Assembly: GCA_003576975.1 (NCBI GenBank)
Contig: QEVD01000002.1
Coordinates: forward strand, 1-48,957
Reading direction: 5' to 3'
DNA length: 48,957 bases
Source: Candidatus Zhuqueibacterota bacterium
GTDB lineage: Bacteria > Zhuqueibacterota > Zhuqueibacteria > Zhuqueibacterales > Zhuqueibacteraceae
The position numbers and the translations under genes are program-made. The notes under the pieces are model-generated. The model was not told the origin of the DNA, made no database searches, and saw only the letters and a program-made list of their open reading frames with translations. Of the stretch, positions 25,714-35,100 are shown piece by piece. Numbering within the stretch: the first letter of the stretch is position 1; each line of letters starts with the position of its first letter.

Positions 25714-27051
25714 CTACAGCTCCCTTATCTCCACCAAGTGCCGTGCGGTTGCATATCTTTGTCGTGATGCACTCATAATTTTCCTTGCGACTCCTCGCGC
25801 CATACTGCGTGGTGGTAATCCTTTCGCATTAAACCCTTCTGATGTAACTCCATCAATCATCAGCCGTAGATACATATGGTACTTCGGTAGATTCAAAAAA
25901 TCCTGTTTTTTGAATCTGGGAAAAAATTCCTCCTGTAAAACATCCGCATCCGGCGCTCCTAGTCTAAAGGTGATCAGTGTACCTGCGTTTCCAAATATTG
26001 CCTGCCGGATGCCTTCATCCAGTTGGCCTAGGTGTTGGCTTGCCAGAATCATATTCAGCCGGTATTTTCGCATCTCCGCAAGCATTGACGCGACACCTTC
26101 CGTAATAAAATTCTGGCACTCATCCACATACAGATAGAAATCTACTCTTTTTTCCGCATCAATATCAGCCCGGCTCAACGCCGCGAGCTGCAGTTTACTC
26201 AACAGCACCGACCCAAGCAACACTGAATTATCCTCGCCGATTTTTCCTTTTGAAAGATTTGCTATCAGTATCCTCCCCTTGTCGATCACTTCACGAAACG
26301 GAATCCTGTTCTTTCGCTGTCCTACCATATTTCGGATTAATGGATCAGCGAGAAACTGCCCCAGCTTATTAAGGATCGGCGCAACAACCTCGGTTCGCTG
26401 GCGTTTGTCAAAGCCTGCGAATTCCTTTTCCCAGAATGCTCGAAGGGTTTTGTCTTCGAGTTTCTTCGTAATCTGCACTCGAAAATCCGCGTCAGTCAGC
26501 ATCTGGTGAACCGTATGCAGGTTTGAGCCAGGAAATTGCATGACGGTCAACAAGGTATTGCGAAGCACGTGTTCCTGACGCGGTGCCCAGTATTCAGCAT
26601 AGAGTTTCTTGAATACGGAGATCACACCCGAAACAGCAAGCGGTTGGAGATCTTTTTCAATTCGATCCAATACGTTGAATGCAATGGGAAAATCAACATC
26701 TGCGGGACTAAAATAGATCGCATCGTTTATTCTACGGGAAGGCACTCGATCTAAGAGCCGTACAGCTAAATCTCCATGCGGATCGATGACGGCCACTCCG
26801 TGGCCCCCGTCAATATCTGAAACAATCATATTCTCCATCAGCGTTGTTTTGCCCATACCTGTTTTGCCCAGAATGAATATGTGGTACCGGCGATCAGTAT
26901 GCTTGATGCCGAATCGTTGACGTTGATTGCGAAAGTTGGTTTCGGCAAAAATAGTGATGCCGCTTTGATTGAATGTTGTCATAAACCAATCGATGTTCTC
27001 TGAATACATTTTATCACTTGCCCCGACATTAATTTTCCAGATATTTGTCAC
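25714..27051 (-). CDS. Type IV coupling-protein-like ATPase (TraD/TraG/VirD4 or HerA-like)
   Basis: The 445-residue protein is a RecA-fold motor. It has Walker A GKTGMGKTT (62-70), a following VIDPHGDLAV segment typical of conjugation ATPases, Walker B FYLYVDECQNF (about 303-313) and a sensor-like ILASQHLGQL. Coupling proteins bring DNA to a type IV secretion channel. No N-terminal membrane helices are present, so it is a soluble or truncated version and might also be a HerA/FtsK-like pump. It starts with GTG behind a GGAGG about a dozen nt away. It is divergent from the RHH-like gene and convergent with the restriction operon. No relaxase or secretion ATPase is seen. Confidence 0.7.
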   Translation of the reverse strand: MTNIWKINVGASDKMYSENIDWFMTTFNQSGITIFAETNFRNQRQRFGIKHTDRRYHIFILGKTGMGKTTLMENMIVSDIDGGHGVAVIDPHGDLAVRLLDRVPSRRINDAIYFSPADVDFPIAFNVLDRIEKDLQPLAVSGVISVFKKLYAEYWAPRQEHVLRNTLLTVMQFPGSNLHTVHQMLTDADFRVQITKKLEDKTLRAFWEKEFAGFDKRQRTEVVAPILNKLGQFLADPLIRNMVGQRKNRIPFREVIDKGRILIANLSKGKIGEDNSVLLGSVLLSKLQLAALSRADIDAEKRVDFYLYVDECQNFITEGVASMLAEMRKYRLNMILASQHLGQLDEGIRQAIFGNAGTLITFRLGAPDADVLQEEFFPRFKKQDFLNLPKYHMYLRLMIDGVTSEGFNAKGLPPRSMARGVARKIMSASRQRYATARHLVEIREL

Positions 27052-27147
27052 GCAACGGCAAATCCTCCCTCCTTTCGACCCGCCTCACCTTCCACCTACA
27101 CTTAACTCAGATGTGTTCTTTACCAAATAAACTGGAGGTGATGGCCA

Positions 27148-27417
27148 TTGTACAGTCCCAAAATCTCTGAAGATCTGATTCCCATGCTGTACCAACTGGC
27201 AAAACTCGCCGGCAAACCCATGACCAGATTCGTGGATGATCTGTTGAGGCCGCAAGTCATGAGGAAACACGAACAACTCATTGAAAACACAGAAAGGAGT
27301 GACAGTGATGGAAGCAAAACAGAAGATCGAGATGATTCAGGTCAGGCAAGAAGAGGAAAACATGCAATCCGTCCGCAAAACAATGTCCAGGCAGGGAGCT
27401 GCGGAGTGGATCAATGA
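27148..27417 (+). CDS. Small ribbon-helix-helix-like protein
   Basis: It starts with TTG, 7 nt after a strong GGAGGTG ribosome site. The first 45 residues (YSPKISEDLIPMLYQLAKLA, then GKPMTRFVDDLLRPQV) read as a strand and two helices of a ribbon-helix-helix or CopG-like DNA-binding protein. The rest is charged and disordered-looking and overlaps the next gene in another frame by 110 nt, so its true end may be functionally unimportant. It begins a plus-strand group with the annealing-like and RecB-like genes and may regulate them. Confidence 0.5.
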   Translation: MYSPKISEDLIPMLYQLAKLAGKPMTRFVDDLLRPQVMRKHEQLIENTERSDSDGSKTEDRDDSGQARRGKHAIRPQNNVQAGSCGVDQ

Positions 27418-27874
27418 ATCCGTATCCGATGGACTAATTGCCATTATGCATCTCAAAGGCTTGCCTGATGCGCGCATCTATCTCTACGTGCTCACCGGGA
27501 ACGGGAAAAGCCTCATTGCTCTCAATGACGATCCCGCTCACGACGCTGGAGCCGCCATCCAATTGCTCGGGTTTTCCCTGGGTTTCGGACAGCAGGTTTC
27601 ACCAAACAACAATGATTTACTGCACCAGAAACCGGAAGGCGCGAGCCGCGGCAATGGTTCAGACGGTGCGGCAACGTCCAACAACCACAAAGCCACCGGT
27701 GAAGTGATGACCGAAGCACAGCGCAGGTATCTCTTCCGCCTCCTGGCTGAAAAGAAGAATCTCAAAGGCAAGGCCGCGGAAAATTATCTGAAAGAGCGGT
27801 TCGAGGTTGGCTCGTTGCGAGACATCGAAAAATTTCACGCGAGCAAGTTGATTGAACGGCTCATCAGCGAATGA
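27308..27874 (+). CDS. Hypothetical protein of mobile-element recombination type
   Basis: I chose the ATG at 27308 because AAAGGAGTG precedes it at good spacing. From there the product is 188 residues. The N-terminal half is mixed alpha/beta (ARIYLYVLTGNGKSLIAL), then a Asn/Gly-rich linker. The C-terminal helical module (MTEAQRRYLFRLLAEKKNLK...FHASKLIERL) recurs at the ends of phage and ICE single-strand-annealing or DNA-metabolism proteins. I cannot assign an activity. It ends in ATGA overlap with the RecB-like nuclease gene, implying shared expression and function in DNA processing. Confidence 0.5.
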   Translation: MEAKQKIEMIQVRQEEENMQSVRKTMSRQGAAEWINESVSDGLIAIMHLKGLPDARIYLYVLTGNGKSLIALNDDPAHDAGAAIQLLGFSLGFGQQVSPNNNDLLHQKPEGASRGNGSDGAATSNNHKATGEVMTEAQRRYLFRLLAEKKNLKGKAAENYLKERFEVGSLRDIEKFHASKLIERLISE

Positions 27875-27882
27875 GGTGCGCC

Positions 27883-28650
27883 ATGATTGACCATCTCAGT
27901 GCAAGTCAAATTCAGACATACATGGAATGCAGTCTGAAATACAAGTTCAACAAGATCGATCAACTGCCCAAACCGTTCAAGCCCGCGGGCTTGGCGCTGG
28001 GTTCATCGATTCATGCCGCTGTGGAATGGTTGCACCGGCGTTGGAAACAGGGCGATGAGGTTACACTGAAGTCTGTCTGGGATATTTTTGAAGCGGATTG
28101 GTATGCGCAAAGCTTGGACGAGATACGCTACAAAAATGGCGATACCTCGGAGGAGTCAGTGGAGCTGGGAAAGAGCCTTCTTAGTGTCTACTTCAACAAC
28201 TCTCCGCACAACGGCATTCTCCACGCCGAGCTTCCGTTCGATGTGCCATTGGTTGACACTCAAACCAATGAGACGTTGGACGTTTCGTTGCAAGGCATGT
28301 TTGACAAGATCGAGAACGGTGACATCGTTGCGGATCTCAAAACGTGGAGCCGCACCCTGAGTCAGGATGATCTGGCAAGCAATATCCAGCTCACGGCGTA
28401 TTCCTATGCCTACCGCATGTTGTTCAAAACAATTCCGACGCTACGATTCGATGTGCTGCTGAAAACCAGAATCCCACAATTCAAACAGTTCTTTTCACTC
28501 CGAACCGATGCCGATCATCAGAGCTTCTTTCTTCTCTGCAAGGAAGTTTACAACGGCATTCGCAAAGAGGTGTTCTTCCCCAATCCGAGCTGGAAATGCC
28601 GTGACTGCGAGTACCGGCAACACTGCTGGTTTTGGAGAGGGAAGGCATGA
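27883..28650 (+). CDS. PD-(D/E)xK nuclease, RecB/Cas4-like, with C-terminal Fe-S cysteines
   Basis: The start ATG 27883 follows GAGGTG by 4 nt; the open frame starts 12 nt earlier. The 255-residue protein opens with LSASQIQTYMECSLKYKF, the usual beginning of RecB-family nucleases. The core GMFDKIENGDIVADLKTWSR carries the metal-binding D and the DxK signature, followed by QLTAYSYAYR (the QxxxY motif). The end has CRDCEYRQHCW, which together with the early Cys can hold a 4Fe-4S cluster as in Cas4 and AddB. No cas genes are present, so a role in phage-like or ICE recombination is more likely than CRISPR adaptation. Stop and the next start overlap as ATGA. Confidence 0.8.
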   Translation: MIDHLSASQIQTYMECSLKYKFNKIDQLPKPFKPAGLALGSSIHAAVEWLHRRWKQGDEVTLKSVWDIFEADWYAQSLDEIRYKNGDTSEESVELGKSLLSVYFNNSPHNGILHAELPFDVPLVDTQTNETLDVSLQGMFDKIENGDIVADLKTWSRTLSQDDLASNIQLTAYSYAYRMLFKTIPTLRFDVLLKTRIPQFKQFFSLRTDADHQSFFLLCKEVYNGIRKEVFFPNPSWKCRDCEYRQHCWFWRGKA

Positions 28651-28709
28651 GCCAAACGACGCAAATCTATCAGCGGGCCGACGCGAAACGCGAAGGCCCG
28701 CGTTTTTAA
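28647..28709 (+). pseudogene. 20-codon ORF, probable cut-off gene start at the defence-operon junction
   Basis: The ATG overlaps the stop of the RecB-like gene (ATGA) and is preceded by GAGAGGGAAGG, a strong ribosome site. The reading frame MSQTTQIYQRADAKREG... stops after 20 codons inside a terminator hairpin. The layout looks like the beginning of a normal operon gene whose remainder was lost when the neighbouring minus-strand operon arrived. It could also be a real leader-sized peptide. Confidence 0.4.
28673..28707 (+). terminator. Rho-independent terminator
   Basis: GCGGGCC (28673-28679) pairs with GGCCCGC (28695-28701), followed on the plus strand by GTTTTT. It ends the plus-strand RHH/annealing/nuclease group just before the convergent DUF499 gene. 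Confidence 0.7.
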
Positions 28710-28716
28710 TCATAGG

Positions 28717-31700
28717 CTAGTGGAGTCTAAGATCCTCGGATATTTCATTAAGAACTCGATTGATCTTGGAAACCACCTCATCAGGAAGCCGTGACGCACC
28801 GCCAAGCTCAATCCTAAGATGGAACTTTAAATCCAACCCAACCGCTGCTTTTGTGATCTCAGCAATCTGATCAGCCAAATCTTGAATCTCATTCGGCCGC
28901 AAATCGGATTCAGCGATGAGTATTCCGGGTTTTGGAACATACTGCGGTGGTACATGACGTATTTCTTGTTCGCTGGGTAAACGTAACTTGACTGACTGCG
29001 CGCCGGTATATTCACACGGCCACGGACCTGAGTCCAGCGTGCGTTCTAATAACCGCGCCCGCAAGGCTCCATCTATCGCTTCGCGGATCGTCGCCCATGG
29101 CAGGGTCTTTCCAATCCTTTGAGAGAGCGTAACCGAAATTGCTAGAGCGTTTGTTGTTTCTTCGCTCCAGACTTCTTGCAGATTGGAGGGTAGAATATCC
29201 ATCGCCGAAATAGGCTGAGGCGGTCCTTGCAACTGAGCCTCATCAGTCAGGATGCCGGCCGGTATCGTTTCACCCAGCACGCTGGCCGGACCGGAAGTCA
29301 ACCACAGTACGCCATCTCGGACTGCGGCGTGAATGGCAGTTTCAACCACAGATCGTTCCGCTTTTGGAATTATGATCGATTCCTCATACCCTTCCTTTTT
29401 GATTTTGACGTTATGACCGCCGGAGAAATAATTGAACACATCTTTGACCAAAATCTCCGGACTTGACCAAAGACCCGGAAGCTTTTCGGAAGCAAGAAGC
29501 GTAGGAGAAATCTCGGTGATTGTTGCAGCTTCCGGAAGCACGACTTCAAGGCTCGGATCCTTGAGGTCGGCTTCTCCTGGCTCATTTCGCCAGAAAGTCC
29601 TTATGGAACGATCAGGACGCGTGGTACGAAGAACAAATTGTCCTTCTTTGCAACCGATGACAACGGTGTCAAGAATTGCCCGACGGTTCAACATCTTTGG
29701 AAGATGCGGAAATTGTGCAAAGGCACCGACAAGATCCTTCACGCGCCGCGAGGTCTCACCCTCTCGCCACAGGTTATACGGTCCCTCAGGCAAAAGAGCA
29801 TCTGCACTAATGGCGGTCTCTTGAATGCGAGAGCGATGATCTTCCTTGATCAAGTTGAAAAGAGGCTTGTTCTCCACAGTGATCTTGAACGCCTGGATCT
29901 CATTCTTATCCGAGACTGTCACAACATTACAGTATGCCTGCTGAATGGCTTCTGGAATTCTTTTCCTTGCGCTCTCAATGTATGCCAATAACATCTCTTG
30001 GCGGATAGGGTCCACATCATGATCCTTGAGTTGCGACCGTACGTCTTCCCATCCCAGGTACTCGCGGAAACGATTCCGCGCCACCTCCAACCCATCTCGC
30101 GAAGGCACCGCCAGAACAACAGCATTGCGGAATACGCGCGGCCGGTCTGCGGTCGTGGTTTCATCAATAAATCGTTTGGCTTCTGCGCTCGGATTTCCTG
30201 AAGTTGAAACGGCCTTAGGTCCCAAAACCGCATAGTGAAACTCGCCGTCGTCCTCGATGTCTTTGGGTCGAATTGGAAGGTTGTGCACTTTGGCGCCAGC
30301 CGCAGAAGCCCCGGCTGTCAAGCTCTTGAGCCTGCCGATCTCGTCGAGCAGCTTCGTTTCCACAAGATCAGAAGATACTCGCTCACAGGCATCATGATGC
30401 ATTTGACGTAGGTTTGGCTTTGATCCCAAACGCCACGACTTGGGAAGTTGTTTATTGCCGTCAGCCCCAATCTCAACGTCACTGATGGCACCCTCATCCA
30501 GGAACCACGAGGTTTCGGTCCAGCGATGTAGAGCTTTCTCCAATTCGATCCAATCGGGTCGAGTTGTACCGAGCAAAAGCAAAAGATCCCTTGTCAGCGC
30601 CTTGTGCGTTTTGGGTTGGGAATGCAGAAAAGTGGCGAACACCGCTTGTTCAAGCTCGCGAAATTTCATGCCAGCCGTCTCGGATTGGATGTCGCGAGCT
30701 TTCGCCAACTCGCCTTCAAGAATCCCAGTCCACTCCTGCTTTTTGCCTTCGTACTCCTCGGTTGCAGCGACGGTTGTCAGTTCGCGAGTCGCCTCGGAGA
30801 TAGATGCCTTTCCTGGAGCGCCCAAGAAAACGTTCACTGCAACCAATGGGCACTGATCCCACTGTTCAGCATCGCGTAACGCCAGAGCAAAGGTTCGTAG
30901 AATGCCGCGCGTGCGCTGGAAGCCCTCGAGATTTGTCCATTTTGAGTAAAACACGTCGGTCAGATCAGGATGAAATGGATAGCTCTTGAGGAACCGCTCC
31001 TCTGCAGCCTTGCGATCTTTGCGAGTTTGGTCGTCGAGATGAGTGATGCCCTCAAGGGCCGCAACCACATGCGGACGAAACGCCTCACGATCCCGAATGG
31101 AATCTGGCGTGAAAAAGCGCCGGCGTAAAACTTCTGCAACGTCGTCCTTCACAACGGGTTGCACACCTTCTTCGCGCTCGCGCCGGAAGATGGCATAAAG
31201 CTCATGGGTGATTTCTTTGCCCAGCGTATCACTCTTGCTTGGATCTGTAGCGAGAAGCGAGGCAACGATGGCACACCGGTCAACTTTGGTCGCAGCTTGC
31301 GTCAGGTATTGAAAGAAGTTGACGAGTCTTGCCCGCCAAGTCGAATCAAACCCGATCATTTCGCGAGCATACATTAGAACTTCGTCAATCAAGATCAACG
31401 TGGAAAGGTCTTGTTTTCCTGGCCATGCCAGCAGTTCGACGAGCAGATTTTCCGCTGGGGCACTTTCGCGTTCGGCATCATGCCCCTCCGCGTGCAGGAG
31501 CTTCAATCCATCAGAACCGGCAATCTGAAACGCCAACACACTCCAGGGATTCTTGAGCCATCGCGTTTTGCCATCAGGCGCGCGGACTTCCATCCCCTTC
31601 TCCACGTCGAGTTTGTCAAAAGGCAAGACTGCTACCCGTGTTTTCGGAGGCGTCATGCCGATGTGTTGGGTGAATTCATGCACAGCCGGCAGGTCTGGAA

Positions 31701-32022
31701 GTTTGTCAGGAGCGTTCACCAGATGAAACAGGGTGATCAAGCTATGGGTCTTACCGCCGCCGTAGGTGAGCTCGAGTTGGCGGACAGCCTTCTCGTTCTT
31801 GGCAGCGAGTCGAGCTATGACATCTTTTACCAGCTCACGCAAATTAAAAGTTGGATACGTGAGTGCAAAAAATTCTTTGGAATCCTTATAGACCGGACGC
31901 GCCTTGCCCATGACGACATCATAAAGATCAGCGGCAAAGACGGCTAAGGACAGTTCACCAGATTTCAGGTCGTCACGAATCTGAACGACCTTGTGCCACG
32001 GTTTCCATGCGAGTTTGCTCAT
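28717..32022 (-). CDS. DUF499-family AAA+ ATPase of a defence operon
   Basis: The 1101-residue protein matches the DUF499 (COG1483-type) ATPases. It has Walker A ELTYGGGKTHSLITL (GGGKT at 88-92), a Walker B TLILIDEVLMYAREM (about 207-222), and the family's typical opening (HKVVQIRDDLKSGELSLAVF). A long C-terminal region is mixed, with no enzyme motif I recognise. Family members occur next to DUF1156 methylases in defence islands, where they are predicted to power target recognition or restriction. The gene is the last of six, starts 9 nt after the methylase stop with AGGAAC as ribosome site, and appears intact. Confidence 0.85.
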   Translation of the reverse strand: MSKLAWKPWHKVVQIRDDLKSGELSLAVFAADLYDVVMGKARPVYKDSKEFFALTYPTFNLRELVKDVIARLAAKNEKAVRQLELTYGGGKTHSLITLFHLVNAPDKLPDLPAVHEFTQHIGMTPPKTRVAVLPFDKLDVEKGMEVRAPDGKTRWLKNPWSVLAFQIAGSDGLKLLHAEGHDAERESAPAENLLVELLAWPGKQDLSTLILIDEVLMYAREMIGFDSTWRARLVNFFQYLTQAATKVDRCAIVASLLATDPSKSDTLGKEITHELYAIFRREREEGVQPVVKDDVAEVLRRRFFTPDSIRDREAFRPHVVAALEGITHLDDQTRKDRKAAEERFLKSYPFHPDLTDVFYSKWTNLEGFQRTRGILRTFALALRDAEQWDQCPLVAVNVFLGAPGKASISEATRELTTVAATEEYEGKKQEWTGILEGELAKARDIQSETAGMKFRELEQAVFATFLHSQPKTHKALTRDLLLLLGTTRPDWIELEKALHRWTETSWFLDEGAISDVEIGADGNKQLPKSWRLGSKPNLRQMHHDACERVSSDLVETKLLDEIGRLKSLTAGASAAGAKVHNLPIRPKDIEDDGEFHYAVLGPKAVSTSGNPSAEAKRFIDETTTADRPRVFRNAVVLAVPSRDGLEVARNRFREYLGWEDVRSQLKDHDVDPIRQEMLLAYIESARKRIPEAIQQAYCNVVTVSDKNEIQAFKITVENKPLFNLIKEDHRSRIQETAISADALLPEGPYNLWREGETSRRVKDLVGAFAQFPHLPKMLNRRAILDTVVIGCKEGQFVLRTTRPDRSIRTFWRNEPGEADLKDPSLEVVLPEAATITEISPTLLASEKLPGLWSSPEILVKDVFNYFSGGHNVKIKKEGYEESIIIPKAERSVVETAIHAAVRDGVLWLTSGPASVLGETIPAGILTDEAQLQGPPQPISAMDILPSNLQEVWSEETTNALAISVTLSQRIGKTLPWATIREAIDGALRARLLERTLDSGPWPCEYTGAQSVKLRLPSEQEIRHVPPQYVPKPGILIAESDLRPNEIQDLADQIAEITKAAVGLDLKFHLRIELGGASRLPDEVVSKINRVLNEISEDLRLH

Positions 32023-32031
32023 TGCTAGTTC

Positions 32032-35000
32032 CTAAAGTTGAGGGTCCTGTTCAAGTGTTGATTCGGATAACAAAGTGGCCTGAGCTCTTTCGAACTTCGC
32101 GCCCCGCGCTGCCACATGGTTGCTGATGCTTTCAAATAACGAGCGTTCTTCACCTCCGGCGGAAGATAGCTCGATCAAAGCTTGCAACAATTGATGAAAA
32201 AGCGCATTGCGCCGCAGACCTCTGTCGTCAAGATATTCGTCCACTTTTACGACGTCGCCAGCTTTCCACAGGTGCATTATTCGGTGCGCCTGATCAATGA
32301 GTGGCGCCGGGTGATTATCAGCATCGTACCCCATGCTTTTGCGTTTGCGCTGATGCCAGGGCCGCAACTTCACTTTACTGCCCGTGCCTTCTTCCAACTC
32401 GGCCTCGCTGTCTTCCACTTCGGTTTCATCTTTATTTTCTTCGGGTTCGGGTTGGCCGCCCGTGCGGATGAGAACCTCATATTGATCAGCCAACGCGCGG
32501 TCCGAGAGGCCGCATGAAATCGCGTATAAAATGCAAGCACCAATTGGTGCGTCATCCATCCCGAAATCGTGACGATGAAGCAAGTAATAGGTTGTCACAT
32601 CATCTAAACCGCTCACAGTTGTGCCTTCACCATTGTGCGTCAGTACACGACCCACGACAAAATCAACCACAATACGGCGGACAGCGCGAAGAAACTCGGA
32701 AACTTCCATCACCTTGCCTGGCTCGTTGGCTTTTTTCACAACCGGGTGTTTACTGTACGATTCGAGCGCCGGCCCGGTCGCAGCCCATACAAAGTCTGGT
32801 CCGCGAATGCCAGCATCCCAGTATTCGCGCAAACGCGAATGAATGTTTTGGCGCATTTCGTTGAGCACGCGGTTGTCCCAGCCGGGGCGGGCAGTCTCCG
32901 GACGTTTTTTGCAAACGAGCCAGACGGAAGAAGAGAGTGCGGCGGATGACATCGCCCGCATGCGGGTTCCCATTTCAGTCTGAATCGGCCAACTCCCGTC
33001 TACGACAAATCCAGCACGAATGATGGCTGAGACCAGCGTTTCCCACGCATCGGGCTTTTTATGGGCAAAGACAATGACCAAGTGTCCATCTGCGGTTAGC
33101 GACTGACAGCATGCCTGAAATACACGTGCCATTCCGTCTTCATAAATAGCCTTGGACTTTTGCTCATCGCCGCCATGTCGGCTAGCATCATCGATAAGCT
33201 CGCCATCGTTTTGAGTATGATCCCATTTAGGTGAAAGCGAAGCCGCAAAAGCCGCGTCGAAATTTGGCGATAGACCATTCAGAGTTCGCCGTAACCAAAT
33301 GTAAAAAAAATCCATCAAGTCCGAATAGGGGATGGCATCATAGTAGGGCGGATCAGTGACTATAGCATCGTATAACAAACCTCCAATCCCTATTGCGGAC
33401 TTATTTTTCACTACCGGTGACTGACTTTCTTTGGATGCGACTAAGCCTTGTTCGATATATCTGGCGATCCATTCCAACTGAGCATTATAAGCTCCTCCAA
33501 CTTGATTACTTACGGCCAACTCGACAAAATCCCAAGTGATTGGCAACGCAAAACGAGCATAAGTGTGTCCAATTTTTTCGCCAGAGTTATGCCAAGTACA
33601 GACCATTGAGTTATAATCAGCAATCTTATCCAAAGTTAAGCCTAGGTAAGCACTAATGGCTTCGATCCATTCCAGCGGATAATTCTCCACCTGCATGACT
33701 TCGTGGACTAAGCGAGTATATCTGATGAAAGTTCCGAGAGCTAAAAGTTGACGGGAAGTGAAAAGCTTGTGCCACTTATCAAATCCGTATAGTGGCACAC
33801 GAAAACCAAGTGCTTCCTTACTGGGTAGCGACTCATTTGGTAATCCAAATGGAATATCGGTAAAAATATCTTCCATTCTTTCGGCTTCAGCAGCTATACG
33901 GATTTCCTCTTCAGTGGGTAGTCGATACTCTTTGCCATCTTTACTTTCCACCACAACGGCAGTCATTATTGAGCTCAAGCGTCCAGCTTGCCCCTCCAAT
34001 CTGATGTCCTCCATTGTCATGCTTGGAGTATTACAGCTAGGGCATGTCGCACCGGAACGAGACATGGTGCCTGCGCCAATCCGCTTGTCGTGCTCGCGTC
34101 GTTGCGCTGCGTTACCACCGACGTGAGGCACATCTGTCTGGATACCGAATATCACACTGGTCTTGTCGGCATTCGGTTCCATCATGAGAATGACCCGTTT
34201 GTTTTCCTTTTTGCACAGCCAGCGGGTCTTAAGAAGCGGAATGATGGCGCGGCAATTCTTGCACTTCACGGTTCTCGCCCACAAATAGGCCACTGTTTGC
34301 TTGCCATCGATGCTTGGATAGAACCGCTCAAGATCAGCCTTAGCTTTTTGTAGTACCCACCAACCCCAGGCGCGTACATGCCAGGCAAGATTCACATCCG
34401 GCGGTGGGAAGAGACCCAATTGCACGGCCTGCAAATTGCGCTCGAGCTGCTTTCGTGTCAGCTTGCCGGTGGTTTTAAAGTACCCCTCCATAAATTCGGG
34501 CGACTCCAACGCGAACTTGGGCAATGGGCGAAACTGCCCGGCGAGCTTCTGCGGATATTCTAATGTGCACTTCAGGATGAACCACGCCACTGGGTTGATA
34601 TCAATCGCCGTCACTTCACAACCCAAACGCATGGCCTCCAACGGAATCGCACCACCGCCAGCAAAGGGATCGAGCACTTTAGGAGGACACCCGCCGTAAG
34701 CTTTACGAATCTCCTGCCGGAACCATTCGAGGTCAGGATTGGATTCCCGGCCCCAGTGTAGGATGCCGCCAACGGTCTCTTCGCGAACGACTTCGACAAT
34801 CTTTCCGCGGATCTTTTTCCTTTCAACCTTTTGGACAACCGTGCCGCCAATTTTCTCGATCAGGCGCCTGCGCTCTTCAGACGTGCCTGGATCAGGGAGA
34901 AGCGTCGCAATGAGTGCCGCGCGACACGCCGCCAATGGCCGTCGCGCCGGCCAGATGTGCAACGTCGAGATGTGACCGTGACGGACGTTCTTCTCGTGGA

Positions 35001-35064
35001 CGGAGTCCAGTGAGGTCTGCTTGAGGGGAAAGGCGACTTCGATGAGGCGAGGACGGTCGTTCAT
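32032..35064 (-). CDS. DUF1156 adenine-specific DNA methyltransferase with zinc ribbon
   Basis: The roughly 1010-residue protein opens with the DUF1156 block (LIEVAFPLKQTSLDSVHEKN, HGHISTLHIWPARRP). Then comes the SAM-binding motif DPFAGGGAIPLEAM (about 128), two zinc-ribbon pairs (CKNC about 266 and CPSC about 341) and catalytic TDPPYYDAIPYSD (about 570). This is the COG1743 class. It should methylate adenine in host DNA to mark it as self for the linked nuclease and ATPases. An acidic low-complexity patch (EPEENKDETEVEDSEAELEE) lies near the C-terminus. I prefer the ATG at 35064 to the in-frame TTG at 35076. The gene is flanked by gaps of about 10-35 nt on the same strand. Confidence 0.88.
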   Translation of the reverse strand: MNDRPRLIEVAFPLKQTSLDSVHEKNVRHGHISTLHIWPARRPLAACRAALIATLLPDPGTSEERRRLIEKIGGTVVQKVERKKIRGKIVEVVREETVGGILHWGRESNPDLEWFRQEIRKAYGGCPPKVLDPFAGGGAIPLEAMRLGCEVTAIDINPVAWFILKCTLEYPQKLAGQFRPLPKFALESPEFMEGYFKTTGKLTRKQLERNLQAVQLGLFPPPDVNLAWHVRAWGWWVLQKAKADLERFYPSIDGKQTVAYLWARTVKCKNCRAIIPLLKTRWLCKKENKRVILMMEPNADKTSVIFGIQTDVPHVGGNAAQRREHDKRIGAGTMSRSGATCPSCNTPSMTMEDIRLEGQAGRLSSIMTAVVVESKDGKEYRLPTEEEIRIAAEAERMEDIFTDIPFGLPNESLPSKEALGFRVPLYGFDKWHKLFTSRQLLALGTFIRYTRLVHEVMQVENYPLEWIEAISAYLGLTLDKIADYNSMVCTWHNSGEKIGHTYARFALPITWDFVELAVSNQVGGAYNAQLEWIARYIEQGLVASKESQSPVVKNKSAIGIGGLLYDAIVTDPPYYDAIPYSDLMDFFYIWLRRTLNGLSPNFDAAFAASLSPKWDHTQNDGELIDDASRHGGDEQKSKAIYEDGMARVFQACCQSLTADGHLVIVFAHKKPDAWETLVSAIIRAGFVVDGSWPIQTEMGTRMRAMSSAALSSSVWLVCKKRPETARPGWDNRVLNEMRQNIHSRLREYWDAGIRGPDFVWAATGPALESYSKHPVVKKANEPGKVMEVSEFLRAVRRIVVDFVVGRVLTHNGEGTTVSGLDDVTTYYLLHRHDFGMDDAPIGACILYAISCGLSDRALADQYEVLIRTGGQPEPEENKDETEVEDSEAELEEGTGSKVKLRPWHQRKRKSMGYDADNHPAPLIDQAHRIMHLWKAGDVVKVDEYLDDRGLRRNALFHQLLQALIELSSAGGEERSLFESISNHVAARGAKFERAQATLLSESTLEQDPQL

Positions 35065-35100
35065 TTTTCGTTCCAATGATTATTCTGCGACGAAGCATAT

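Noticed and set aside
27883-28650. Cas4 of a CRISPR system
   Set aside because: The nuclease resembles Cas4 in its Cys cluster, but no repeat array and no other cas gene is visible in the window.
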